The notes below the pieces were generated by a model, which did not search any database, was not told the DNA's origin, and saw only the letters and a list, made by a program, of their open reading frames with translations. Below are positions 1 to 8,347 of a DNA stretch of 64,000 nt, one piece after another (the first letter of the stretch is position 1; each line of letters starts with the position of its first letter). The position numbers were made by a program, and so were the translations under genes. This DNA is from GCA-2732755 sp965228265 (GTDB taxonomy: Bacteria; Planctomycetota; Phycisphaerae; Phycisphaerales; UBA1924): NCBI GenBank assembly GCA_965228265.1, contig OZ245804.1, positions 434,001 to 498,000 of the forward strand. Direction: 5' to 3'.

Positions 1-1
1 G

Positions 2-451
2 TCCGTCAGCGCCACCGTTCGTCTCGCGGGAAGCCAGGCCGAGCCCACACCCATCCTGCTCCGACCCGAGGAAGGCGCCGGCGACGGCTCGCCGCGCTTT
101 GCCGCGACCTGGCTCCCCGCCTCGGCCGGCGCGTACGAGATCGCGGTCAACGACGCGCTCCTGCTCAGCGAGAGTCTGACCGAAAGCGTCGAAGTCCTCG
201 CTCCGGACGACGAACTCCGCAGACCCGAGACCGACTTTGCAACACTGCGAACGCTCGCCGAGGAGACCGGCGGACGGGTGCTCACGCCGGGCGAGCTGGC
301 AGAGCTGGAAGAGTTCCTGCCCAACCGTCAGCGCCGCGTCGCGGGCACACCCGACATCGAGACGCTCTGGGACAGCCCCCTGGCCCTCATCCTGCTCGTC
401 CTGCTGCTTGGAACCGAATGGATCGGGCGACGGATGATTCGTCTGGTGTAA
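2..451 (+). CDS. C-terminal part of a VWA/Bat-like membrane protein (partial)
   Basis: The window opens inside this gene; codons are in frame from base 2 and end at TAA 449-451, giving the last 149 residues. The visible part is a beta-rich extracytoplasmic domain (a stretch reading like FAATWLPASAGAYEIAV), a short acidic linker, and a single C-terminal membrane helix (LALILLVLLLGTEWIGRR) followed by a basic tail. This tail is typical of the large planctomycete proteins with a von Willebrand A or glutamine-amidotransferase-like domain that sit downstream of MoxR and DUF58 genes. It lies 114 bases upstream of the next gene on the same strand and probably belongs to the same operon. The catalytic or metal-binding part is outside the window, so the family call is an inference from the tail and the neighbours. 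Confidence 0.7.
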   Translation, partial: SVSATVRLAGSQAEPTPILLRPEEGAGDGSPRFAATWLPASAGAYEIAVNDALLLSESLTESVEVLAPDDELRRPETDFATLRTLAEETGGRVLTPGELAELEEFLPNRQRRVAGTPDIETLWDSPLALILLVLLLGTEWIGRRMIRLV

Positions 452-565
452 GGTGTTGATGTTGCCGGCGAACCCTGTAGGGCTCGCCCGAGTCGAATAT
501 CGGGGGTGGAACCGCCCGATGGCAGAGCAGTAGCACCTCTGCAGGCCCACGCGCAAGGAGGCACG

Positions 566-3500
566 GTGTCACGCGCAGCCCCAACCACACCCACGCACCC
601 GAACGCGGGCCTGCGTTCCGAACGCGCACTGATCGCCCTGCGCTCACGCCTGCGCCGGGTCGCGATCGGCGAAGTGCTGACCGCGGGCGTCGGGCTCGTG
701 CTGGTGGCCCTGCTCGCCGAGGGGCTTGCCGACTTCGTCCTGCGCCTGCCCTCCTGGCTCCGCGTCCTGCTGCTCATCGCCGGGCTCGTCGCGCTCGTCG
801 CGGGCATCCGGCGCAAGCTCATCCCGGCGATTGCCCTGCGACCCAAGCTCTCGACGCTTGCGCTCCGCGTGGAGCGATCCCGGCTCGGGCAGGACCGCAA
901 GCTGCCGGGCGTGCTCGCCTCGGGTGTCGAATTGTCGCACCAGCAGGCCGACGAGGGCGAACCCGAATCGATCGGCTGGCTCCGCCGCGCCGCCGCCGAG
1001 CGTGCAGACGCGAGCGCACAGGACGCGCCGCTCACCTCGCTCGTCCACACGACCACGCTCAAGCACAACGCCGCGGGCCTGGTGCTCACGGCAATCGTCA
1101 TCGCGACCATCGCCTTCTTCTCGCCCGCGACCGCAAAGACCGGCCTTGCGCGCACACTCCTGCCCTGGTCGGACGCGAGCTGGCCCAAACGCACCGAGCT
1201 TGTCGATGCGACCCAGACCGAGCCGCACGCGCTCGGATCGGCGCTGCCCGTGCGTGCGATCGTGACGCGCACCAACCGATCCGTCGGCCAGACACCCGTC
1301 GAGGTCGTGTACCGCATCGTCACGGGCAACACCTCCACCCCCGAACGCACGGAGCAGCTGACCGGGCAGGAGACCTTCGAGATGGCCGCCTCGGGCGAGC
1401 CGGGCGAGGCGTACGAACGACTGCTCGAACCGACCGTGAGCCTTGGCGCCGACGAAGCCGAGGCGTGGCTCGAGTACTGGCTGCGCACCCCCGACGACCG
1501 CACCGAGACCACGCGCATCCGCCTCGTCGAGCCCCCGCGTGTGGAATCCATGCTCGCGACGATCGAGCCGCCCGCTTACGCCCCCACCACCGAGAGCGCG
1601 TCGTGGGTCGCAGGCCAGCGCGATCTCGGGCAGGGTCAGGACGAACGGGCCGTGCTCGGCCCCGTGCTCGTCGGCTCGCGCATCACGATCACCACAACAC
1701 TCAACAAGCCCGCCGAGTTTGTGGGCGATGTGCTGGACACCGAGCGCGAAGAAGGCGACCTCTCCATCGAAGAGTCGGGCCGCGTGCGCACGCTGACCTG
1801 GACCGCCAGCGAGCGGGGCGTCTTCAGGATCCGCCTGCGCGACGAGCTCGGCATCGAGAGCGTCGACGACGCCATCGTCCGCATCGAGACGCTCACCGAC
1901 CGCGAGCCGAGCGTGACCGTCACGGTGCCCGAGCGCGACGAGGCCGTGCTGGCAAGCGCGGTCGTCGATCTCGTGGGCGAGGCCCGCGACGACGTGGGCC
2001 TCTCGTGGCTCGCGCTCCGCGCACAGACCGCACGCATCCCGGCTTCCGCCAAAGACTCCGCCGGCGCCCTGCCCGAGACCGATGGCGAGCCGAGCGAACT
2101 CGTCCGCGTCGAGACCGGCGAACTCCGGGGCGAGGCCCGCGCCACGCTCCAGCTCACTCCGCTCAATCTCGAGGTCGGCGACGAGGTGCAGATCACCGCT
2201 GTCGCGATGGATGTCTTCGCTCTGCCCGGTGCCGGCGAATCGCCGCAGACCCACGGCGAGACCGTCTCCGCCGTGCGCCGACTCCGCATCATCTCGCAGA
2301 ACGAACTCGTCGATCAGATCCTCGCCGAGCTCGGTGGCGTCCGCCGGAGCGCCGTTCGCCTGGCCGAGCAGCAGGACGAACTCATCGACCAGGTGCGCCA
2401 GTCGCGCACGACGGGCACGCCGCCCATGCACTCGATGGCCCGCGACCAGGCCGCGCTGACCGACGCGCTCGACCGCATCGACAGCACCGTCGAACAGCTG
2501 AGCCAGCGCGCCGAGCGCAACGCGCTCAATGATGATTCGCTGGATGAGCTGCTCGCACGCGCCGAGCAGTCGCTCAGCCGCGCAGGCGACGACTCCGAGC
2601 AGGCCGCCGCGAGACTCAGCGAAGCCGCCGAGCGTGAGCAGCCCGAGCTGTCCGAAGAAGCCGAGGCCTCGCAGCAGCGTGTGCGCCGCTCGCTCGAAGA
2701 CCTGGCGCTCATGCTCGACCGGGGCGAGGACTCCTGGGCCGTCCGCCAAGCCCTCGAAGGCCTGCTCGAAGATCAGCAGCAGCTCGCCGAGCAGACCGCC
2801 GAGATCGGACGCCAGACGGTCGGGCGCTCCGCCTCGCAGCTCACACCCGAGGAACTCACCGAACTCGATCGCATCGCGCAGCGACAACTCGAACTCGCCG
2901 AGCGCAGCGCGGATCTGCTCGACGAGATGGACACCCGCTCGCAGGACCTGCAGGAGACCGATCCGGGTCAGGCCGCCGCCATGCGCGCCGCATCCCGTCG
3001 AGGCCGCGAGCAGGGCGTGCCCCAATCGCTCGAGCAGGCCGCCCAGAACGTGCAGAGCAACAACACCCAGCAGGCGGGCCAGCAGCAACAGCAGGCCGCC
3101 CAGCAGCTCGAGCAGATGCTCGAAGACTTGGACGAAGCGCAGAAACAGCGCGACCAGGAGCTCCAGCGGGCGCTCATGAGCCTCATCGAGTCGATCGAGG
3201 CGCTCGTCCGCACGCAGGAATCCGAGCTCGCCCAGCTCATCGAGACGCAGCAGAACGCGGGCGACGTCCGGGCTCTTGCCGCGGGCGTCTCGGCTCTCTA
3301 CCGCAACACGCTGAGCGTCTCTGACGAGGCCTCGGAGAACCCGGACACCGCCCGCATCGCCAGCCTGCTGGGCGAAGCCGGGGCTGCGCAGTCGGACGCG
3401 ATCACCTCACTAAACGCAGACGACGCGCCGCTCGCCCAGCGTCATGAAAACGTCAGCCTCGATCGCCTCGAAGCCGCGCTCGAGGAAGCGCAGCAGCAAC

Positions 3501-4213
3501 TCGAGGACGCCGAGCAGCGCGAACGCGAGCAGCGCAAGCGCGAACTCAAGCAGGCCTACACCGATGCGCTCGCCCTCCAGAACGAGATCAGCGCCCAGAC
3601 CGACCCGCTCGTCAAGGACCGCCTCTCCCGGCGTGAACGCGCCGAGGCGCGTGACCTTGGCAGCCGCGAACAGGAACTCCGCGAAACCCTCCGCACGCTG
3701 CTCGCCCAGTACGAGGAGATCACCGCCGCGGGCGTCTTCGATTACGCCCACCAGCGTCTTGACAGCCAGCTCGACAGCGTGGGCACCACGCTCACCGCGG
3801 GCAAGGTCACGCACACCGAACGCCGCAGGCAGGCCTCCATCGAATCGATGCTCGCGGGCCTCATCGAGGCGCTCGACGATCCGGAATCGAAACAATCCGA
3901 CTTCGACCAGGGTTCGTCTCAGGGAGGCGAGGGCCAGTCGGGTCAGCAGCAGCAGGAACAGCTCATCCCGCCGCTCGCCGAGCTGCGCCTCCTGCGCACC
4001 ATGCAGCAGGACCTGCTCGACCAGACCCGCATGATGGACGCCCTCGGCTCGTCGCAGGACGAGGCCCGCGAGGTCGGTGCGGTTCAGGACGACCTCGCCC
4101 GACAGGGGGAGATCCTGATCGAGAAAATGAAACAGCAGCAGCAGGGCCAGCAACCGATGCCCCCCATGCCCGAACCGGAGAGCCCCGAACCGGAGAGCGA
4201 GGACGATCAATGA
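566..4213 (+). CDS. Large membrane-anchored coiled-coil protein, DUF4175-like
   Basis: A 1215-residue protein. GTG at 566 is chosen because AAGGAG lies five bases upstream; the frame is open further back to 506 but has no ribosome site. Two membrane helices lie near residues 34-80 and a third at about 168-187. A beta-rich region follows (about 190-580), then a very long Gln/Glu/Arg/Ala-rich coiled coil (about 590-1200) with runs of Gln and a Pro/Met/Glu tail. This architecture matches the DUF4175-like proteins found in Bat/MoxR clusters of planctomycetes. The stop overlaps the next start (ATGA at 4210-4213), so translation is probably coupled. The biochemical role is not known; an envelope scaffold is an inference from membrane anchoring and coiled-coil content. 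Confidence 0.85.
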   Translation: MSRAAPTTPTHPNAGLRSERALIALRSRLRRVAIGEVLTAGVGLVLVALLAEGLADFVLRLPSWLRVLLLIAGLVALVAGIRRKLIPAIALRPKLSTLALRVERSRLGQDRKLPGVLASGVELSHQQADEGEPESIGWLRRAAAERADASAQDAPLTSLVHTTTLKHNAAGLVLTAIVIATIAFFSPATAKTGLARTLLPWSDASWPKRTELVDATQTEPHALGSALPVRAIVTRTNRSVGQTPVEVVYRIVTGNTSTPERTEQLTGQETFEMAASGEPGEAYERLLEPTVSLGADEAEAWLEYWLRTPDDRTETTRIRLVEPPRVESMLATIEPPAYAPTTESASWVAGQRDLGQGQDERAVLGPVLVGSRITITTTLNKPAEFVGDVLDTEREEGDLSIEESGRVRTLTWTASERGVFRIRLRDELGIESVDDAIVRIETLTDREPSVTVTVPERDEAVLASAVVDLVGEARDDVGLSWLALRAQTARIPASAKDSAGALPETDGEPSELVRVETGELRGEARATLQLTPLNLEVGDEVQITAVAMDVFALPGAGESPQTHGETVSAVRRLRIISQNELVDQILAELGGVRRSAVRLAEQQDELIDQVRQSRTTGTPPMHSMARDQAALTDALDRIDSTVEQLSQRAERNALNDDSLDELLARAEQSLSRAGDDSEQAAARLSEAAEREQPELSEEAEASQQRVRRSLEDLALMLDRGEDSWAVRQALEGLLEDQQQLAEQTAEIGRQTVGRSASQLTPEELTELDRIAQRQLELAERSADLLDEMDTRSQDLQETDPGQAAAMRAASRRGREQGVPQSLEQAAQNVQSNNTQQAGQQQQQAAQQLEQMLEDLDEAQKQRDQELQRALMSLIESIEALVRTQESELAQLIETQQNAGDVRALAAGVSALYRNTLSVSDEASENPDTARIASLLGEAGAAQSDAITSLNADDAPLAQRHENVSLDRLEAALEEAQQQLEDAEQREREQRKRELKQAYTDALALQNEISAQTDPLVKDRLSRRERAEARDLGSREQELRETLRTLLAQYEEITAAGVFDYAHQRLDSQLDSVGTTLTAGKVTHTERRRQASIESMLAGLIEALDDPESKQSDFDQGSSQGGEGQSGQQQQEQLIPPLAELRLLRTMQQDLLDQTRMMDALGSSQDEAREVGAVQDDLARQGEILIEKMKQQQQGQQPMPPMPEPESPEPESEDDQ

Positions 4214-4866
4214 ATCGGCGTCTTTCCATCCCGATCGCGTGCACGCTCGCGCTCGCCGCGACCGCTGCTTTCGCGCAGCCCGAAGACGAGCCGCTGCCCT
4301 CGCTCGACGAACTGCTCGGCCTCGAAGAGAAGGACGAATCAGCGCCACAGCACGAGGTCGACACCGATGCCGCCGACGCCGAGCTCAACCGCGAGCTCGC
4401 ACAGGACAAACCCATCGCCGACGAGTTCCTCGAAGCCGTCGGCCTGATGCACGAGAGCGCCGGGCGGCTCGGCACCCGGGGCGACACGGGCGTCGTCACC
4501 CAGCGACTCCAGGAAGACATCCTCCGCCGACTCGACGAACTCATCGACCGCGCAGGCGAGCAGTCGAGCTCCAGCTCGCAGAGCCAGTCCCAGCAGGATC
4601 AACAAAGCCAGCAGCAACCCAATCAACAGCGCCGCGAAGAAGAGCAGCAACAAAACCAGGGCGAACCCAGCGACCGCCAGGAAGGCCCCGCAGGCCAGGA
4701 CGCCCAGCTCGGCGCCCAGGCCCTGCTCGACGGCGCACGATGGGGCAATCTCCCCGAGCGCCTCCGCGAAGCGCTGCTCCAGGGCTCGAGCGACAGCTAC
4801 AGCTCGCTCTACAAATCCATGACCGAGTCCTACTACAAACGCCTCGCCGAGGAGGCCTCGGAATGA
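4210..4866 (+). CDS. Exported Gln-rich protein of the Bat-like operon
   Basis: 218 residues. The N-terminus is a clear signal peptide (basic start, hydrophobic core, cleavage near FAQ at about residue 22). The middle is acidic and then strongly Gln/Ser-rich (about residues 118-155), low in complexity. The C-terminal 45 residues regain order and carry the WGNLPERLREALLQG motif and a Tyr-rich helix, the same ending seen in small exported proteins next to DUF4175-like genes in other planctomycetes. ATGA overlaps join it to both neighbours. It probably works with the large coiled-coil protein upstream; no enzymatic motif is visible. Confidence 0.8.
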   Translation: MNRRLSIPIACTLALAATAAFAQPEDEPLPSLDELLGLEEKDESAPQHEVDTDAADAELNRELAQDKPIADEFLEAVGLMHESAGRLGTRGDTGVVTQRLQEDILRRLDELIDRAGEQSSSSSQSQSQQDQQSQQQPNQQRREEEQQQNQGEPSDRQEGPAGQDAQLGAQALLDGARWGNLPERLREALLQGSSDSYSSLYKSMTESYYKRLAEEASE

Positions 4867-5900
4867 TCCGCCGCCTCGTCATCGCAGCCGCCTGCGCACT
4901 GCCGCTCGGCGCTCTCGCACAGGGCGCCGAGAATGATGCGCTCGAGAACGAGATCACCCAGGCCTCCGACCGAGCCGTCGAGCAGGGGCTCGCGGCCCTC
5001 GCCGAACTCCAGACGGACAACGGCTCATTCGGTGACGGACGCTACGCCAACAACGTCGCCGTCACCTCCCTCGCGTGTCTCGCCTTCATGGCCGACGGCA
5101 ACGTCCCCGGACGCGGGGCCTACGGCGAGAACGTCCGACTTGGACTCGAATTCGTCCTCGACAACGCTTCCGAAAGCGGACTCATCGCCGGCGAAGCCGC
5201 CAACGGCCCAATGTACGGCCACGGGTTCGCCGCGCTCTTCCTGGGCGAGGTCTACGGCATGACCGGCGGGTCCGACACGCCCCTGGCCGACCGGACCTAC
5301 GAAGCGCTCGTCAAAGCCATCCGCCTCATCGAACGCACGCAGAACGAAGAGGGCGGCTGGCGCTACAACCCGCTGCCCAACGACGCCGACGTCTCCGTCA
5401 CCATCTGCCAGATCATGGCCCTGCGCTCGGCGCGCAACGCGGGCATCGAGGTTTCCAGGGACGTCATCGAGAAAGCCGTCGATTACGTCAAACAGTGCCA
5501 GAACCCCGACGGCGGTTTCCGGTACCAACTGCGGACGAGAGACAGCGCCTGGCCAAGGACGGCCGCCGGCGTCGCTTCCCTGCAATACGCGGGGATCTAC
5601 GACGACCAGGCCATCGAAAACGGGATGCAGTACATCGTCCGCACGGCTGCACCGGGACAGGGGGCCGCGCGGCGCAGCCCGCATTACTTCTACGGGCAGT
5701 ACTACTCCGTCCAGGCCGCCTACCTCGCCGGCGGAGACTGGTGGGCCACATGGTGGCCCGGAACAAGGGATGAGATCGTCGCCGCCCAACGCCCCGACGG
5801 ACTCTGGGAAGACCGTGGCGTTGGTGAGGCCTACGGCACGTCAATGGCCCTGATTGTCCTGCAAATGCCCAAGCGTTATCTGCCGATCTTCCAGAAGTGA
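4863..5900 (+). CDS. Exported squalene-cyclase/prenyltransferase-like repeat protein
   Basis: 345 residues. The start at 4863 gives an ATGA overlap with the upstream gene and a signal peptide (MIRRLVIAAACALPLGALAQ). The mature protein is made of alpha-barrel repeats of the prenyltransferase / squalene-oxidase type, recognisable by QNEEGGWRYNP, QNPDGGFRY and QRPDGLWED. A DADVS segment sits where class II cyclases carry their acidic DxDD motif, but the full motif is missing, so cyclase activity is doubtful. These repeat proteins are common in planctomycete Bat-like operons and may act as protein-binding alpha/alpha toroids in the periplasm. Length is close to half that of a true squalene-hopene cyclase, another argument against terpene cyclisation. 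Confidence 0.85.
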   Translation: MIRRLVIAAACALPLGALAQGAENDALENEITQASDRAVEQGLAALAELQTDNGSFGDGRYANNVAVTSLACLAFMADGNVPGRGAYGENVRLGLEFVLDNASESGLIAGEAANGPMYGHGFAALFLGEVYGMTGGSDTPLADRTYEALVKAIRLIERTQNEEGGWRYNPLPNDADVSVTICQIMALRSARNAGIEVSRDVIEKAVDYVKQCQNPDGGFRYQLRTRDSAWPRTAAGVASLQYAGIYDDQAIENGMQYIVRTAAPGQGAARRSPHYFYGQYYSVQAAYLAGGDWWATWWPGTRDEIVAAQRPDGLWEDRGVGEAYGTSMALIVLQMPKRYLPIFQK

Positions 5901-7141
5901 GTACGCGCACACTCATCCCGGCTCTCGCACTCCTCGCAGGCACATGCCTCGCGCAGGACGCACAGACGCTCCCCCTGCGCGTGCTCATCGACCGCAACCT
6001 CGATCGACAGCTCATCGAGCTCGTCTCGATCGATGACACGCACATCACCTACGTCGACACCGCCGGAAGCCGGGTCAACGCGCCGCGCGATGCGTTCGTC
6101 GCCCTCGCGCCGATCGACGCGTGGGACAGCGCCCAGGCCGCCGGCAACGTCTTCAACCAGGGCCGGATGATCAGCAGACCCGGCGTCCTCGAACTCACCG
6201 ACGGACAGCGCTTCGTCGGCACCGCCTCCGTCGCCGACGCGGGCGAAGAGATGATCGCCTGGAACTACCCACGCCTCGGCCTCATCAGCATCCCGCTCGA
6301 GAACGTCACCCGCATCGTCCTCCCGCGCATCATGAACGCCGATCAGGCAAGGCCACCACTTGCCGTCGAAGACGACGACGTCCTCAGACTCGCCAACGGC
6401 GACACGCTCCGAGGGTTTCTCGCAAGCTACGGCTCGACCACCACCATCGAACTCGACGACGGCTCAACCATCGACACGCCCATCAATGTCCTCGACGAGA
6501 TCACGCTTGCCAACCCGACCCAAGCCCCATCGGGCATGCGGCTCTGGCTCACCGGCGGCAACATCGTCGATGCGCAATCCATCTCACCCAGCGACCGCCC
6601 CGACACCCGTGCGCAGATCATCACACTCAAAGAAGACCCCATCTCCCCCTTCGGCGCCGCCTCCGCCGCCAGCGAAGCCGACGACACCCAGTCGGGCCTC
6701 CGCTTCGAGATCGGACGCGAGATGATCGAGGCCATCAGCTTCGACGCCGAGGCACTCATCCCCCTCGCCGCGATCGAAGCCCGGGCCATGGGACGCGCCC
6801 TGACCATCAACAACACAAGCACAGCCGCCCTCGGCGCCCGCGACATCAGCATGCCGGGCCCCATGACCGCGACCTGGCCCATCCCCCGCGGCTCGACCCG
6901 CCTGGCGTTCACCGCCGAGCTGCCCATCGAGGCACGCGCCTGGGGCAACCTCGAACTCATCATCCTCGTCGACGGCTCGGAGCGCCAGCGACACACGCTC
7001 AGCGCCCAATCACCCGAAGCGCACGTCCGACTCGATATCGAGAACGCCCGTGATCTCACGATCACACTCGACGAGGGCGACTTCGGCCCCGTGCAGGACC
7101 GCGTCACCATCCGAGAAGCCGTCCTGCTGATCGGACGCTAA
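5897..7141 (+). CDS. Exported protein with Sm-like beta segments and NPCBM-like C-terminus
   Basis: 414 residues. GTG at 5897 overlaps the upstream TGA (GTGA), which continues the chain of coupled genes in this operon. A signal peptide ends near CLAQ (residue 20). Residues 30-210 contain two or three short beta-barrel-like units of the pattern L-x-G-x-hydrophobic, ending in P-hydrophobic-x-x-hydrophobic. The last 110 residues form a beta-sandwich with the ending DLTITLDEGDFGPVQDR, which resembles NPCBM carbohydrate-binding modules. The stop overlaps by four bases with the stop of convergent mraY. Carbohydrate binding is an inference from fold resemblance only. Confidence 0.75.
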   Translation: MSTRTLIPALALLAGTCLAQDAQTLPLRVLIDRNLDRQLIELVSIDDTHITYVDTAGSRVNAPRDAFVALAPIDAWDSAQAAGNVFNQGRMISRPGVLELTDGQRFVGTASVADAGEEMIAWNYPRLGLISIPLENVTRIVLPRIMNADQARPPLAVEDDDVLRLANGDTLRGFLASYGSTTTIELDDGSTIDTPINVLDEITLANPTQAPSGMRLWLTGGNIVDAQSISPSDRPDTRAQIITLKEDPISPFGAASAASEADDTQSGLRFEIGREMIEAISFDAEALIPLAAIEARAMGRALTINNTSTAALGARDISMPGPMTATWPIPRGSTRLAFTAELPIEARAWGNLELIILVDGSERQRHTLSAQSPEAHVRLDIENARDLTITLDEGDFGPVQDRVTIREAVLLIGR

Positions 7142-8319
7142 CGCACCTTCAGCATCGCCAGAGCCGCGATCACCAGAATCACCCCCACGATCCAGAGTCG
7201 GCTCACGACCTGCTGCTCGCGCCACCCGCCCAGATGCAGGTGATGGTGGTACGGCGCACACCGGAAGATCCGCTTGCCGCCCGTCGACTTGAAGTACGCC
7301 ACCTGCATCACGACCGAGCCGATCTCCGCGAGAAACACGCCGCACATCAGAAGCACGAGCAGCTCCTGACGGATCACCACCGAGGTGTACCCGATGAGCG
7401 CCCCGAGCGAGAGCGAGCCCGTGTCGCCCATGAACACCTGCGCGGGCGAGCAGTTCCACCACAGAAACCCGAGGCACGCCCCGATCATCGCGCCGATGAG
7501 CACCGTCAGCTCGCCCGAGTCCACGATGTAGGGCAACAGCAGCCGCTGCGCCCACACCTCCTGACCCGCAATCAGTGTCATCACGACCAGCCCGATCGAA
7601 ACGATCACCACCAGCCCCGACGCGAGCCCGTCCATCCCGTCCGTGATGTTCACCGCGTTGCTGAGCCCCGCGATCATCATCACCGTGATGAACACATAGA
7701 AAGGTTTGCTCAGGTAGATCAGCCCCTCGCTCACCGCGTACGACCCGCCGTGGTATGTGCTCTGCAACGGCAGGTTCAGCACATGGTTCAGGCTCTCTTC
7801 GCCCTCGCCCCGGTTGTACGCGAACACCCCGATCAGCACGCCGATCCCGAGCTGGAAGACGAGCTTCTCCCACGCGTGCAGGCCCTGCCGCCCGTCGCCG
7901 CGACGCGCCGCCGTCAGCTTGAGCCAGTCGTCCACGCTCCCGACCGCCGCCATCCAGACGAGCAGAATCAGCGCCATGTAGATGTACGCCACGCGCACAT
8001 CCGCGAGCAAAATCACGCTGGCGAAGATCGCCCCCACAATCAGGACGCCCCCCATCGTCGGGACGTTCGCCTTGCCCTCGGCGTGCTTGCGCAGCGCGAC
8101 CGCGTCCGTCACGCCCGTATCCCCGATCTTCATCGCGCGGAGCTTGGCGATCGTCCGGGGCCCGAGCAGGAGCACGATCAGAAACGCCAGCGTCGCCGCC
8201 GCCAGCACGCGAAACTCCAGCTCGTCCAGCAGCCGCACCAGGGAGTACAGCGTCAGGTCGCCGAAGAGATCGACGCTGTCGAGCCGGGTGCGGTAGATGT
8301 CCAGGAGCCAGTAGAGCAA
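7138..8319 (-). CDS. mraY: Phospho-N-acetylmuramoyl-pentapeptide-transferase
   Basis: 393 residues, slightly longer than the usual 360. It transfers phospho-MurNAc-pentapeptide from UDP to undecaprenyl phosphate to make lipid I at the inner face of the membrane. Diagnostic motifs are present: GSVDDWLK with Asp130-Asp131, NITDGMDGLASG around 224-234, MGDTGSLSLG around 298-306 and the histidine triplet at 358-360. About ten hydrophobic helices are visible. The start is TTG at 8319, supported by the family-typical N-terminus MLYWLL. It follows murF by 28 bases, so murE, murF and mraY form one operon. Confidence 0.97.
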   Translation of the reverse strand: MLYWLLDIYRTRLDSVDLFGDLTLYSLVRLLDELEFRVLAAATLAFLIVLLLGPRTIAKLRAMKIGDTGVTDAVALRKHAEGKANVPTMGGVLIVGAIFASVILLADVRVAYIYMALILLVWMAAVGSVDDWLKLTAARRGDGRQGLHAWEKLVFQLGIGVLIGVFAYNRGEGEESLNHVLNLPLQSTYHGGSYAVSEGLIYLSKPFYVFITVMMIAGLSNAVNITDGMDGLASGLVVIVSIGLVVMTLIAGQEVWAQRLLLPYIVDSGELTVLIGAMIGACLGFLWWNCSPAQVFMGDTGSLSLGALIGYTSVVIRQELLVLLMCGVFLAEIGSVVMQVAYFKSTGGKRIFRCAPYHHHLHLGGWREQQVVSRLWIVGVILVIAALAMLKVR

Positions 8320-8347
8320 GTGTGGTGTTTCTCTCAGTGGGACCGCG

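Noticed and set aside
644..3088. An 814-codon open frame on the minus strand opposite the coiled-coil gene
   Set aside because: It mirrors the high third-position G/C of the plus-strand gene, has Leu/Gly/Ala/Arg-biased composition and no domain, and would lie wholly antisense.
4239..4862. Upstream extension of the cyclase-like gene
   Set aside because: The extension is Arg/Pro-rich and reads the Gln-rich gene out of frame; the ATGA overlap and signal peptide fix the start at 4863.
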